Position numbers and translations under genes: made by a program | Notes under the pieces: model-generated | Told to the model about the DNA's origin: nothing | Databases searched by the model: none | The model's input: only the letters and a program-made list of their open reading frames with translations | NCBI RefSeq assembly: GCF_017357005.1 | Contig: NZ_CP071589.1 | Span: forward strand, 2,046,001-2,110,000 | Direction of reading: 5' to 3' | Length of the DNA stretch: 64,000 nucleotides | DNA from: Staphylococcus simiae | GTDB lineage: Bacteria > Bacillota > Bacilli > Staphylococcales > Staphylococcaceae | Shown: one piece after another, positions 18,544 to 29,226 of the stretch | Layout of the letters: every line of letters begins with the position of its first letter | Position numbering within the stretch: position 1 is the first letter of the stretch

Positions 18544-21500
18544 TTACTCTTCTGATTGTTCGTCTCTTTTTGTAAATCTTCTTATTAAGAACGCCATTCC
18601 AGCACCAAGTGCTAACTCTGCATAAGGTAAATCGTCAGTATATGTCACACCAGTTTTAGGCAATTCTTTTTTCCCTGGTTTCACTTTAGAAGTTTTGTGT
18701 TTAGTTTCTGTTTTGTCAGTAGTTTTGCTGCCTGTAGTATCTTGTTTGCCACCTGTGTTTTTGCCAGTTTTGCCAGGTTCTCCGTTTCCTTTGTTGCCTT
18801 TGTCATCTTTATCTTTATCTTTATCTTTATCTTTGTCTTTGACTTTGACTTTGTCTTTATCTTTGTCTTTATCTTTGTCTTTGTCTTTATCTTTGTCTTT
18901 GTCTTTATCTTTGTCTTTATCTGTTGGTTTTACTTCTGTAGTGTCAGTCGGTTTATTTGTAGGTGTATTAGCTGGTTGTTCAACACTACTATTATTTGGT
19001 TGATCTGTTCCATTATTATCCGGTGTTGCATTTGGATCTGGTTTATCTGTTGGTGTTGCACTTGCATTTGGATCTGGTTTGTCTGTTGGTGTTGTACTTG
19101 CATTTGAATCCGGTTTATCTGTTGGTGTATTAGCCGGTTGTTCAACACCACTATTATTTGGTTGTGCATTTCCGTTATTATTTGATGCCACAGCTCCAAT
19201 ATTATTTGGTTGCGCGTTTCCGTTATTATTTGATGCCACAGCTCCACTATTATTTGGTTGCGCGTTTCCGTTATTATTTGGTGCGACAGCTCCATTATCA
19301 TTTGGCGTTGGGTTAGCATTATTATTTGGTTGTGCCCCATTATTAGTTTCATCAAATGGAATGATTGCTTCAATTGAATGAATTGTCGCATTTTGAAGTT
19401 CTGTAACTTCGGCATCTGTTTTAGCTTTAGCTAGATCTTTTGTAAATCTTTCTCCGCTTCTAGCTAAATCCTGCAATGCTGTTTGTTTTGATTGTTCAGA
19501 AACGTTTGGCGTATTCTTAATATCTTCTTTTTGTCTCTCAATTGCTTGATTCACTTCATTTGTAGCATCTTGTTTAGCGTGGTAGTCAAAGTTTTGTTTC
19601 GTGATTTCTGCTTTAGCCTCGTCTTTAACTTTGTCCACACCAGCATTAGTAGTTTGTGCATTAATATTATCTGTTGCTGTAGATAAAATTCCTTCTAACG
19701 CATTTGTATAAGCTTCTTTTTCATCGGTTGTGGCATTGTCATTATTGTTAGCTGTTGCTTCTAATTGATCAAGTAATGATTCAAGTTCATCAATAGCTTG
19801 TTGTTTATGTGTATCTTCTACTTGAATATTATCTAATGCTACAAGTCCATCTTGTTCAGCTTTATCAACTGCATCATCTGTTGTTGCTGCATTAATTTTA
19901 GCTAGTGCATCATCACTATACTGTTTCACTAATGCTAATGATGAAGCTTTTTCTTCATCAGTCAAAGCATCATTATCATTTATTTCTGCTTTAATTTCGT
20001 CAGCTTTTGTATTGATTGCTTTTGTCGCATCAACTTTATTGATAGTTGCTAATTGAATAGCTGCAATGGCTGCTTTACCTTGTGATAATGCTTCATCTAC
20101 ATCGCTATCGTCTGCTGCATTATTAATTTTTTCTAATGTATCTTGAACAATAGCTTCTACATCATTAGCTGCTTTTTGTTTTTCTTCTTGAGTAGCATTA
20201 TCGTTATCTAAAATTTGATCATTCTTTTGATCGGCAGCATTGTAAAGATCATCAGTTGCAGTTTGCTTTTTAGTGAATTGTGGTTCGAAAGCATTAATAT
20301 TAGTAATACCTTCATCTTTTTGAGTTGCAACATCTTCTGCAGTTGTCGCTTGATTAATTTTTTGAATATCTTGTTGTTTTAAATTATCTAGTTGTTGTTT
20401 CGCTTGATTTACTTCACTTGCAGTGCTATTAATTGCCGCTTCAATATCTGCAACTTTTTGATTATAAGCATTTTCAATATCTGCAATAGCATCTGCTTTA
20501 ATGGTGCTAAGTGTTTTAACAGCTTGTATTTGGTTAGTGGCATCTGCAACAATAGCATCCACATCAGCATTTGCTTGTGCTTGATTAATTTTTTCTTTAG
20601 CTCCGTTTAACAAGTCGGTAACTTGTTGTTTAGCCTTTGCAATGTCTTCTGCTGATGCATTTGCAGTTTGATCTAATTCAGAATTTTTATTATTAGCAAC
20701 TGTATCTAATGAATTCTTAGCAGTTGCCTTTTTCGTTACAGTTGGTTGTACTGCATTGATTTCTTGATTAATAGCATCTTTCGCTGCATTCACTTCTTGC
20801 GTTGAGTTTGCTGCATTAATTTTGTTTATACCATCAACATATATTTGACTTGCACGTTTAGCAGCTTCATTTGCTTCTTCTGTTGTAATATCAGCTGTTT
20901 TTGATATTTGATCTGCTTTATGTTCTAATGTATGTCTAATCTCATCTTTTGCTGCAGTTTTAATATCATGTGCCGCATTAATATTATCTAAATCTTGCAA
21001 TCCTTGATCTTTGGCTGCATTCACTTCTTCAACTGAATGTGCATTAGTAATTGATTGGATAATAGTTGCTTGTTGTCCATCTAGTTGTTGTGTTGCTGTA
21101 GCTTTTTCTTCTGTTGTGGCATTAGAGTCATTTTGAATTTCTACACGCTTTCTATTAACTCGATTATTAATTTCTGTCTTAGCATAATCTTTAATTGTCG
21201 TATCTGCATTAATACCATTAATATTGTTAATTGCTTCATCTTTGGCAGCACTAACTTCTTGAGCAGTAGCTGCATTTTGAATTGCTAAATCACCTTGTTC
21301 TTTAGCCTGATTAATTAATTCTGTAGCTGCTTCTTTTTCTTCTGTTGTTGCTGAATTATCAGCTTCAATAGTTTGTTGTCTTGTTGTTGCTGCTTGTGCT
21401 AAATCATTTTTTGCTGTTGTTTTAGTTGTTGTTGCTGGTTGAACAGCTGAAATGTCTGCTAATCCAGTTGTCTTAGCAGTGTCAACACCAGCATCTGTTG

Positions 21501-24500
21501 TTGCTGCATCAATATCATTATTAGCTTTTGTTACAGCTTGTTGTAACTGTTGAAGTGCTGCTTCTTTTTCTTCTGTTGTGGCATCAGCATTATTATTGAT
21601 TTCTGCTGTTTGACTATTTTGTTGTTGCGTAATTTCTGCTAATGCATCACGTTTCTTACGTACTTGTGGTTGCAAGTTATTAATTGCGTCTGTAGCACTT
21701 TGTTGAGCTGCATCTACTTGCGCATTTGTTGTTGCTTGGTCTATTGCTGCTTTACCTTTAGTTACTTCGCCATCAACTAATGCTTCTCCTGCAGTTTTTT
21801 CTTCTGTTGTGGCATCAGCTAAACCTTGAATTTGTTGTTTTTTAGTGTTTGCTTGATTATCTAATGCAGTTCTTGCGTCATTTTTCTTAGTAACAGTAGG
21901 TTGTACTTGAGCAATCGCAGTTTCACCATTTGTTTTAGCAGTTTCTACATCTGTTTGTGATGCTGCATTATCAATTGCCGTATCAGCTTGTTGTACTGCG
22001 GCATCAACTTGTTGGTCTGCTGCATCTCTTTCTTCTGCAGTGATGTCAGCTGTAGCTGCAATTTGAGCTTTACGTTCATCTGCTTTAGTTTGAATAGCTT
22101 GTTTAGCTGTAGATTTAGTCGTTGTTGCTGGTTGAATAGCAGTGATTTTAGCAATTTCTGCAGCTTTAACATTATTTACATCTTGATTTGATTGTGCTGC
22201 ATCAATGGCATTATCTGCAGTTGTTTTCTCAGTTTGTAGTTGTTGGACTGCTGCTGCTTTTTCTTCTGTTGTTGCTGCATTATTATTTTGAATAGCTGTT
22301 TGTTGTTCTTGTACTTTTTGATCAATATCAGCTTTAGCATTTGTTTTAACTTGATGCTCTGCTTGAATACCATTGACATTTTGAAGTTGTGCAGTTTTTG
22401 CTGCGTCTACATCTGCTTGTGCTGCAGCTTGTTCGATTGCTTCATTTGCCTCTGTTACAGCTTGTTGAACTTTTGCTTTTGCTGCGTCTTTTTCATCTGT
22501 TGTTGCTGCATTATCTTGATCAATATCATTATTTTTTTGTGTTGCTGCTTGTTGAATGGCAGTCTTAGCTGCTTCTTTATATTGAGTTGCAGGTTGTACT
22601 TGATTAATTTCATTTATACCATTTGTTTTAGCTGTTTCAACTTCAGCATTTGATTGCGCCTGGTCAATGTTAGTATCAGCTTGTTGCTTTTTATTATCTA
22701 AGTCAGCAATTGCAGTGTTTTTCTCTTCAGTTGTGGCATTTTGATTATCTGATATTTCTTGTTTATGTGTAGTATAAGCTTCATTAACAGCAGTTTTAGC
22801 ATTTTGTTTCGCATTTATAGCTGGTGTACTACTATTGATTGCTTGGATACCATTATTTTTAGCTGTTTCAACTTCTTGATCCGTTTGTGCTTCAGTAATA
22901 GCTTCAAGCGCTGCTTGTTTAGCTTGTTCTACTTCTTCATTCGCCGCTGTAATTTCATCTGTTGTAGCATTTTGAGCAGTAGCATTATTATTACTTTGTA
23001 TTTGTTGTGTTGCTGCTTGATCTATAGCATTTTTGGCATTCGTTTTGATAGTCGTTGCAGCCGTAATTGCTTTGATTTTCGCAAGTTCTGCTTCTTTAGT
23101 ATTGTCAACATCTTGTCTCGTTGTTGGCGTTTCAATAGCTTTAAGTGCTGCTTCTTTTGCTTTCTCAATTTCAGCAATAGCTATAGCTTTTTCACTATCA
23201 GTAGATTCTTGACTATTATTAACAACTTCTTGTTGATTTGTAGCAGCTTCATTGATTGCATCGATTGCATTCGTTCTAACATATGAATCTGGTACCACAT
23301 TATTAATATTATTTATTGTATTATCTTTTAAATTCTCAACTGCTTCGTTAGTATTCGTACTATTAAGCGTAGTTAACGCATTGACTTCTAAATTACCAAT
23401 TGTTGCATAAGCAACGTCTTTTTCTTCTTGAACAGGTGCAGTTAATTTTTTAATTTCTTGTTTACGTTTAGCAACTGCTTTGATAATAGCATTTTTAGCA
23501 GCTGGTTTGACTGTTGGCACTGCAACATCTGCAGCTAAAGCATTTAACCCTGTATCTTTGGCAGTTGTTACACCTGCAGCAGTCGTTTGTTGGTCAATTT
23601 GGTTGATAGCTGCTTGTTTGTCATTATTAATTTTAGATGTAATATCTGCAATTTCTTCTTGAGTCAATTGATTATTTTGACTATTTGTCGTAATCATTTG
23701 TTGTGCTTTATTATCTAATTCAGTAATTGCAGGTTGTTTTTCAACTAATTTATCTTTTAATTCTTGTACTAATTGATCAATTGCTGCTTGTGATTTACGT
23801 TGATCTAAAGGTACATTATTTTGTTCCTCATTTAACACTTGAGTAGCTTGTTCTTTAAGCTTGTTATATTCAGCGATAGAACCAGCTGTATATTGTGTCG
23901 CATCTATTGCTTGGTCTACTTGAGCTTGTAGTGCTTCTTTATTCATGACTACATCAGTTGTATAAGGATCAGTTACTAAAGTTACTACAGGGCTATTCGC
24001 AGCATTCATTAGGACATCTGCAGCTGTTTGATACGTTAATTTATCATTAAAATGAATTTGTTGTGGTGTTGGAACATTATCAATATTAACTTTATAAGTT
24101 AATTTAAGTGACTTATCAGGGAATAATACTTCTTTAGTATGTGTATTGTTCTCTGTTCTTACACCTTTACTCGTAAAAGTAACAGTATTAGTTGTCTTAT
24201 CGTATTGTTCAGTCATTGGTAATAGTTTAGTACTATCATTATTACCAAGAGGGAATGATGTTGATAATGAATTAGCTACATATGATACGCCTTGAGGTAA
24301 AGTAACAGAATATACAAATTGACCATCTTTTAATGAAGCACCGTAATTACCATTATTTCCAATTTCAGCATTGATGACATAGTCTTTTTGATTTGTTGCA
24401 GTTGGATTTAATTCTCTTTGTTTCACATATAAATGTGATCCTGAATGCAATCCTACATTATCAATAAATGAATAATATTTATAGCCATCTTTATTTGTTG

Positions 24501-25572
24501 TAATTCTAGATGCATCAGCTACTGCAGCATTATCTGGTAAAAATTGTAACGCTAAATGATCAACATCTACTGGAACTTTAAATAAATGTGATACGCCTCT
24601 AGTTCCAACATTAACTTTCGCTAATTCTTTATCATTTTTAGCATCTTTAATAACAAAATTAGTACTACCTTGTTTACTATTTGTTTGCATAGTTGTAAAA
24701 TCTACAACTAATTCAGAACCTGGTTTAACATTAATCTCTTTGGAGATACCGTTAAAATCTCCATGATCATTATTATTGTCAGCTTTTACCCTTCCTAGAA
24801 CTAATACATTACCAGATGCTTGATAGTTTTGCGGACTATGTTTATCAAACATATCACTTCTTCTAAGATTTGAATTCACAAATCCGACTTTACCATGATC
24901 AACTAAAGTATAACCTTCTACATTATCTTTAATTGTAACTGTAGGATTATTTCTGTCTTTATCCGTAACAATAGAAGGATCATCAAATGTTAATACTGTG
25001 TTGATGCTACCTTGGCCAGTATTATTTTCATTCGGATCTTGTTGTTGAACTTTAGGTGGTACTGGTGGTGCTGGAGCTGTTGGTTGTACGGCATTAGGTG
25101 CAGCTCCTGGATTTGCAGCAGCTGCTACATTATTTGGTGCTGCTGGATTTGCTCCTACATCACGTTTACGACGTTTTAGGACTTTATCGTGATCACCTTG
25201 AGCTGCTAATCTTAAGTTTTGAGTGTCATTTTGTCCTGTTGTTGTATTAACAGCATTATCATTTTTATTAGTTTGTGCTACTTGGTTCCCACCATTAGAT
25301 ACAGAAGTATTATTACCATTGTTATTTAATGATTGATTAGTAGTAGCAGTTGACGATTGCACAGTACTTGGTGATGTTACATTTCCTGCTTGTGTCCCAT
25401 TTACTGGTTGGACAGTTACCGTATTATCTAATTGATTAGTGTTTGATGGTTGTTCAGCTGCAGATGCATGAGATGTATTAGCAGTTATAAAGGTTACTGT
25501 TGCAATTAATGTTGAAAATATACCAACATTAAATTTTCTGATACTAAATTTTTGTTCTCTGAATAGATTCAT
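18544..25572 (-). CDS. fmtB: LPXTG cell-wall-anchored giant surface protein FmtB/SasB
   Basis: 2342 residues. The signal peptide carries the YSIRK-type motif (FSIRKFNVGIFST) and probably ends near ASA-A at about residue 39. A Ser/Thr/Asn-rich stretch with KRRKRDVG (about 130) and a proline-rich segment precede a nonrepetitive domain (about 190-545). Then come some 15 or more DUF1542-type helical repeats of about 75 residues, a stalk with three near-identical 16-residue repeats (GAVAsNNNGNAQPNN), PTDKPDPNA repeats and a Lys-Asp tract. The sorting signal is LPKTG at about 2304, then a hydrophobic segment and RRFTKR, so sortase A should anchor it. In S. aureus fmtB lies in this same place and affects methicillin resistance and wall properties. 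Strong AGGAGG site. Convergent with mtlD. Confidence 0.93.
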   Translation of the reverse strand: MNLFREQKFSIRKFNVGIFSTLIATVTFITANTSHASAAEQPSNTNQLDNTVTVQPVNGTQAGNVTSPSTVQSSTATTNQSLNNNGNNTSVSNGGNQVAQTNKNDNAVNTTTGQNDTQNLRLAAQGDHDKVLKRRKRDVGANPAAPNNVAAAANPGAAPNAVQPTAPAPPVPPKVQQQDPNENNTGQGSINTVLTFDDPSIVTDKDRNNPTVTIKDNVEGYTLVDHGKVGFVNSNLRRSDMFDKHSPQNYQASGNVLVLGRVKADNNNDHGDFNGISKEINVKPGSELVVDFTTMQTNSKQGSTNFVIKDAKNDKELAKVNVGTRGVSHLFKVPVDVDHLALQFLPDNAAVADASRITTNKDGYKYYSFIDNVGLHSGSHLYVKQRELNPTATNQKDYVINAEIGNNGNYGASLKDGQFVYSVTLPQGVSYVANSLSTSFPLGNNDSTKLLPMTEQYDKTTNTVTFTSKGVRTENNTHTKEVLFPDKSLKLTYKVNIDNVPTPQQIHFNDKLTYQTAADVLMNAANSPVVTLVTDPYTTDVVMNKEALQAQVDQAIDATQYTAGSIAEYNKLKEQATQVLNEEQNNVPLDQRKSQAAIDQLVQELKDKLVEKQPAITELDNKAQQMITTNSQNNQLTQEEIADITSKINNDKQAAINQIDQQTTAAGVTTAKDTGLNALAADVAVPTVKPAAKNAIIKAVAKRKQEIKKLTAPVQEEKDVAYATIGNLEVNALTTLNSTNTNEAVENLKDNTINNINNVVPDSYVRTNAIDAINEAATNQQEVVNNSQESTDSEKAIAIAEIEKAKEAALKAIETPTTRQDVDNTKEAELAKIKAITAATTIKTNAKNAIDQAATQQIQSNNNATAQNATTDEITAANEEVEQAKQAALEAITEAQTDQEVETAKNNGIQAINSSTPAINAKQNAKTAVNEAYTTHKQEISDNQNATTEEKNTAIADLDNKKQQADTNIDQAQSNAEVETAKTNGINEINQVQPATQYKEAAKTAIQQAATQKNNDIDQDNAATTDEKDAAKAKVQQAVTEANEAIEQAAAQADVDAAKTAQLQNVNGIQAEHQVKTNAKADIDQKVQEQQTAIQNNNAATTEEKAAAVQQLQTEKTTADNAIDAAQSNQDVNNVKAAEIAKITAIQPATTTKSTAKQAIQTKADERKAQIAATADITAEERDAADQQVDAAVQQADTAIDNAASQTDVETAKTNGETAIAQVQPTVTKKNDARTALDNQANTKKQQIQGLADATTEEKTAGEALVDGEVTKGKAAIDQATTNAQVDAAQQSATDAINNLQPQVRKKRDALAEITQQQNSQTAEINNNADATTEEKEAALQQLQQAVTKANNDIDAATTDAGVDTAKTTGLADISAVQPATTTKTTAKNDLAQAATTRQQTIEADNSATTEEKEAATELINQAKEQGDLAIQNAATAQEVSAAKDEAINNINGINADTTIKDYAKTEINNRVNRKRVEIQNDSNATTEEKATATQQLDGQQATIIQSITNAHSVEEVNAAKDQGLQDLDNINAAHDIKTAAKDEIRHTLEHKADQISKTADITTEEANEAAKRASQIYVDGINKINAANSTQEVNAAKDAINQEINAVQPTVTKKATAKNSLDTVANNKNSELDQTANASAEDIAKAKQQVTDLLNGAKEKINQAQANADVDAIVADATNQIQAVKTLSTIKADAIADIENAYNQKVADIEAAINSTASEVNQAKQQLDNLKQQDIQKINQATTAEDVATQKDEGITNINAFEPQFTKKQTATDDLYNAADQKNDQILDNDNATQEEKQKAANDVEAIVQDTLEKINNAADDSDVDEALSQGKAAIAAIQLATINKVDATKAINTKADEIKAEINDNDALTDEEKASSLALVKQYSDDALAKINAATTDDAVDKAEQDGLVALDNIQVEDTHKQQAIDELESLLDQLEATANNNDNATTDEKEAYTNALEGILSTATDNINAQTTNAGVDKVKDEAKAEITKQNFDYHAKQDATNEVNQAIERQKEDIKNTPNVSEQSKQTALQDLARSGERFTKDLAKAKTDAEVTELQNATIHSIEAIIPFDETNNGAQPNNNANPTPNDNGAVAPNNNGNAQPNNSGAVASNNNGNAQPNNIGAVASNNNGNAQPNNSGVEQPANTPTDKPDSNASTTPTDKPDPNASATPTDKPDPNATPDNNGTDQPNNSSVEQPANTPTNKPTDTTEVKPTDKDKDKDKDKDKDKDKDKDKDKDKVKVKDKDKDKDKDKDDKGNKGNGEPGKTGKNTGGKQDTTGSKTTDKTETKHKTSKVKPGKKELPKTGVTYTDDLPYAELALGAGMAFLIRRFTKRDEQSEE
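18801..18922 (-). repeat. Hexanucleotide tract coding the Lys-Asp stalk of FmtB
   Basis: About 20 copies of a GAYAAA/GACAAA-type hexamer encode Lys-Asp dipeptides, interrupted by KVKVK. Gain or loss of units keeps the frame, so stalk length can vary without loss of the LPXTG anchor. Confidence 0.9.
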
Positions 25573-25939
25573 TAAGTCATCCTCCTAGTTGTGAAATTCT
25601 CGTTGTCAATGATGTGCTTAATCAATTAGGTAATGATAAATAGATTGCGTGTCAGAAAAAATATAATAACAGAACAATACTATTTATTTCTTATTAATTT
25701 TATCATCAATATATATTGAATACTAGTGTATCTTATATTAAATAATGATGACTTATATGAATTTTTTATTACTGCTTCGTTAACTATTTTTTTCATCTTT
25801 AAATACAAAAAAGCGGAACAAAAATCAATAGCTAAATTGATTTTTATTCCACTTATGTTATAGAAAACTTTGACTCAAAAATAATATGTTTCATTTGCTA
25901 TACTCGTATTACTTAACATTCAAACATGATTTATCTGTA
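25573..25939. other. Intergenic region between fmtB and glmM
   Basis: 367 AT-rich bases with the fmtB promoter region (not assigned with confidence) and the glmM terminator at 25808-25852. No gene seen. Confidence 0.6.
25808..25852 (-). terminator. dacA-ybbR-glmM operon terminator
   Basis: GGAACAAAAATCAAT pairs with ATTGATTTTTATTCC (one mismatch). On the minus strand the stem is followed by CTTTTTTG, about 90 bases after the glmM stop. Confidence 0.75.
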
Positions 25940-27295
25940 TTAATTTTCTAGTCCCATTTTCTCTTTAACTACATCTGCAATTTGTTGCGCATATCTTTCT
26001 GCATCTTCATCTGTAGCTGCTTCTACCATTACTCTTACCAATGGCTCTGTTCCAGAAGGTCTAACTAAAATTCTACCTTCTCCATTCATTTCAACTTCTA
26101 CCTTAGTCATTACTTCTTTAACATCTACATTTTCTTCAACACGATATTTGTCCGTTACTCTAACATTGATTAAAGATTGCGGATATTTTTTCATTTGTGC
26201 AGCTAATTCACTTAAAGTTTTACCTGTTAATTTAATCACTGATGCTAAATGAATACCAGTTAATAGACCATCACCAGTAGTATTGTAATCCATCATAACG
26301 ATATGACCAGATTGTTCACCACCAAGATTGTAATTGCCACGGCGCATTTCTTCAACGACATATCTATCGCCAACTTTAGTTTTATTAGATTTGATACCTT
26401 CACGTTCTAAAGCTTTATAAAATCCTAAATTACTCATGACAGTTGACACAATCATGTCATTATTTAGTTCTTGGTTTTTATGCATTTCTTGACCAATAAT
26501 AAACATAATTTGGTCTCCATCAACAATTTGACCTTTTTCATCAACAGCTATGATTCTATCTCCATCGCCATCAAATGCTAAACCAAAATCACTACCTGTT
26601 TCTAATACTTTTTCAGCTAATTTTTCAGGATGTGTTGAGCCACATTGTTCATTAATATTATAACCATCAGGGTTACAGCCAATTGTTTCAGTATCTGCTT
26701 CTAGATCTCCAAATAAAAATGGCGCTAATGATGATGTAGAACCGTTGGCACCATCTAGGACTATTTTTAAACCTTCAAAATTAACATCAACTGTTGATTT
26801 TAAATAACTTAAATATTTTTGTGCACCTTCAAAATAATCTGAATAATGTACAATTTCATTGCCTACTGGTCTAGGTAGTTCTGGATTTTCTTGATCTAAT
26901 AATTCTTCTATTTCATGTTCTTGTTCATCTGATAATTTAAATCCATCTGAACCAAAAAATTTAATTCCATTATCAGCAACTGGATTATGTGATGCAGAAA
27001 TCATAACTCCTAATTCTGCACCCATTTCTTTTGTTAAATATGCTACGCCTGGTGTAGATATGATACCTAAACGCATAACTTCAGCACCAATTGAAATTAA
27101 GCCAGCTATTAATGCTGATTCAAGCATTTCACCTGAAACACGTGTATCTCTACCTACAAGAACACGAGGGTGTTTTTCGCCTTTATTGTGTGCTAATACA
27201 TAGCCACCATATCTACCTAATTTGAATGCTAATTCTGGTGTTAATTCTTGGTTAGCTACTCCTCTTACTCCATCTGTTCCAAAATATTTTCCCAT
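25940..27295 (-). CDS. glmM: Phosphoglucosamine mutase
   Basis: 451 residues, full length. It converts glucosamine-6-phosphate to glucosamine-1-phosphate, following GlmS on the way to UDP-GlcNAc. The N-terminus [11 protein letters not shown], the active-site loop MISASHNP with phospho-Ser102, the metal loop DGDGDR and the C-terminal phosphate-binding [12 protein letters not shown] are all intact. AAAGGAGAG lies before the ATG. It is the last gene of the dacA-ybbR-glmM operon, a conserved Firmicute arrangement in which GlmM binds and restrains the cyclase DacA. Confidence 0.97.
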   Translation of the reverse strand: MGKYFGTDGVRGVANQELTPELAFKLGRYGGYVLAHNKGEKHPRVLVGRDTRVSGEMLESALIAGLISIGAEVMRLGIISTPGVAYLTKEMGAELGVMISASHNPVADNGIKFFGSDGFKLSDEQEHEIEELLDQENPELPRPVGNEIVHYSDYFEGAQKYLSYLKSTVDVNFEGLKIVLDGANGSTSSLAPFLFGDLEADTETIGCNPDGYNINEQCGSTHPEKLAEKVLETGSDFGLAFDGDGDRIIAVDEKGQIVDGDQIMFIIGQEMHKNQELNNDMIVSTVMSNLGFYKALEREGIKSNKTKVGDRYVVEEMRRGNYNLGGEQSGHIVMMDYNTTGDGLLTGIHLASVIKLTGKTLSELAAQMKKYPQSLINVRVTDKYRVEENVDVKEVMTKVEVEMNGEGRILVRPSGTEPLVRVMVEAATDEDAERYAQQIADVVKEKMGLEN

Positions 27296-27324
27296 TGTCT
27301 TTACTCTCCTTTAGAATATTCGAC

Positions 27325-28257
27325 TTATTTAACGTTAATATAAGCTTTTGTTTCACTTGGATCTGCTTTCGACACATTATCCGGTAATTTTATACGTACT
27401 GTTTTTTCAGTAGATTCTGATATACCATCTAAGTCTACTTCTGCATCTATTTCACTTATATTTTGTAAATCATCACGACTACCATAAATTTCAATTTCTT
27501 TATCATCTAAATCTATAGAACTTAATTCTTTACCATCAGCTAAACTACCTTTTTGTTTAACATGTAGCTTAACTTTTTTGCTAAAAGGTTCAACTAAAAC
27601 TTTCAAATTAACCTCATTGGGTTGAATCGATACATTTATTTTATTTAAATTTTTATCTAATGCTATTATTTCTGCATTATCTTTTGTATCACTATTAATA
27701 TCTTTATGGTTTTTAAATGTTGCTTTTAAATATGCAATATCTTGCAATTGTTGTTTACCACCAGTAACTTTAACAGTTTGTGGTGAAACTTCCTGTTTCT
27801 TAATTGTATAAAGTGGATCAATATCATCTGTACTAACATCAGGTTGAACAGTCATATTTTTAGTAACCTTATCCTCTAAAGTAATATTGGCTACTTTAGG
27901 TTTTACAGAGTAGCGTATTTCATCTCCTAAACCTTTAACCTGATATTTTTCTTGATATTTACCTGCTTTAGCATTTGATAAATCTACAGTTACTCTTAAG
28001 TCTTCAGGGTTTTCTACCTTGATGATTTTTGATTGTGGACCTGATATTGTTACATCAACTGTTTCAGGTGCCTTAGTTAAATGAAGTTCTTTGGTATTAT
28101 ATAAAATTTCAACTGGCACATCTTGAATTGTCTTATTCGTTTTTTGAGATATATTACCGGTATTAAAAATATTACCAAAGACATTATTAGCAGATAAAAA
28201 GAAAAATAGTGCTAATAGCAAGGCTATAAAACGCAAGCCCCATTTACTTTCTAACAT
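27325..28257 (-). CDS. ybbR: YbbR-domain regulator of the c-di-AMP cyclase (CdaR)
   Basis: 310 residues. One N-terminal membrane segment (LRFIALLLALFFFLSANNVF) precedes an extracellular part made of about four YbbR repeats (VPVEILYNTKEL, VDVTISGPQSKI, and later IEIYGSRDDLQ and PDNVSKADP). YbbR/CdaR proteins interact with CdaA/DacA at the membrane and modulate c-di-AMP synthesis. Its start lies one base past the dacA stop, so translation is coupled; glmM follows after 29 bases. Confidence 0.9.
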   Translation of the reverse strand: MLESKWGLRFIALLLALFFFLSANNVFGNIFNTGNISQKTNKTIQDVPVEILYNTKELHLTKAPETVDVTISGPQSKIIKVENPEDLRVTVDLSNAKAGKYQEKYQVKGLGDEIRYSVKPKVANITLEDKVTKNMTVQPDVSTDDIDPLYTIKKQEVSPQTVKVTGGKQQLQDIAYLKATFKNHKDINSDTKDNAEIIALDKNLNKINVSIQPNEVNLKVLVEPFSKKVKLHVKQKGSLADGKELSSIDLDDKEIEIYGSRDDLQNISEIDAEVDLDGISESTEKTVRIKLPDNVSKADPSETKAYINVK

Positions 28258-28258
28258 A

Positions 28259-29068
28259 TTACTTCACACCTTTCTTTTGAAAGTGTGTACCAAACCAATG
28301 TTCAGCAAGCAACTCTTCAAATACTTCATTAGAAACTTCTCGTCGTAATTTACCATCAAATGTAACAGAAATATCTCCAGTTTCTTCAGAGACTATAACT
28401 GTAAACGCATCTGATACTTCTGAAATACCAACTGCTGCTCTATGTCTAGTACCTAAACTTTTAGAAATTTTAGCACTATCAGATAATGGTAAATAACTTG
28501 CTGCTGCTGCAATTTTTGTACCTTGAATAATCATTGCACCATCATGTAGTGGGGTATTAGGAATAAATACATTAATCAATAATTCTTGAGAAATATTTGA
28601 ATCCATTGCTATACCTGTTTCAATATAATCTTGTAAACCAGTTTCCTTTTCAAAGACAATTAAAGCACCTATGCGTCTCTTAGCCATGTACTGTATAGCT
28701 TTAGAGACAGACTGAATTAATTTTTCTTCATCCTTATTATAAGTATTTGTTGTATATCTCTTTAAGAAACTTCCTCTACCTAACTGTTCTAATGCCCTTC
28801 TAATTTCTGGTTGGAATATAACTATCAAAGCTAATACTCCCCATTGTATGACTATATCAAACAGTTTTGATGTCGCATTTAGATTTAAAATAATACTAAC
28901 TTGTTGGCCTATAACAATTACTAAAATACCTTTAAGTAATTGTATTGCTTTAGTTCCCTTAAAAACAGTAATGAGAAGATAAAGTACATACCAAACGATA
29001 AGTAAATCAAGTACAGTTGTTACAATTTTTAAAGTACTAAGATTTTGAAAAAAATTGGAAAAATCCAT
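28259..29068 (-). CDS. dacA: Diadenylate cyclase DacA/CdaA
   Basis: 269 residues from the ATG at 29068 preceded by GGAGGAGA; the frame continues upstream without a ribosome site. Three N-terminal membrane segments (about 15-37, 45-62, 70-86) precede the DAC domain with the catalytic DGA (176-178) and RHR (208-210) motifs. It makes c-di-AMP from two ATP, a second messenger for turgor, potassium transport and cell-wall homeostasis. First gene of the operon with ybbR and glmM. Confidence 0.96.
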   Translation of the reverse strand: MDFSNFFQNLSTLKIVTTVLDLLIVWYVLYLLITVFKGTKAIQLLKGILVIVIGQQVSIILNLNATSKLFDIVIQWGVLALIVIFQPEIRRALEQLGRGSFLKRYTTNTYNKDEEKLIQSVSKAIQYMAKRRIGALIVFEKETGLQDYIETGIAMDSNISQELLINVFIPNTPLHDGAMIIQGTKIAAAASYLPLSDSAKISKSLGTRHRAAVGISEVSDAFTVIVSEETGDISVTFDGKLRREVSNEVFEELLAEHWFGTHFQKKGVK

Positions 29069-29177
29069 AACATCTCCTCCGGGTAATATTTTTCCATAAT
29101 ATCTATTATACCAATGATTTATATCACTGTCATACGAACACATTTTAAAAATTAAAATTTTATTAATTTAACAATTT

Positions 29178-29220
29178 AAAAAAACGCTTAAAGTCATATA
29201 TCATAACTTTAAACGTTTTT
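29178..29220 (-). terminator. Arginase terminator
   Basis: Interrupted stem: AAAAACG with TAAAGT on the left (29180-29194) and ACTTTA with CGTTTTT on the right (29205-29220), ending in a T-run on the minus strand, six bases past the arginase stop. Confidence 0.7.
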
Positions 29221-29226
29221 AATTTA

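Noticed and set aside
18695..23662. Many plus-strand open frames, including a Leu-Ser run and Cys/Ile/Phe-rich products
   Set aside because: They are antisense shadows of the repetitive fmtB coding sequence, with composition set by its codons and no start sites.
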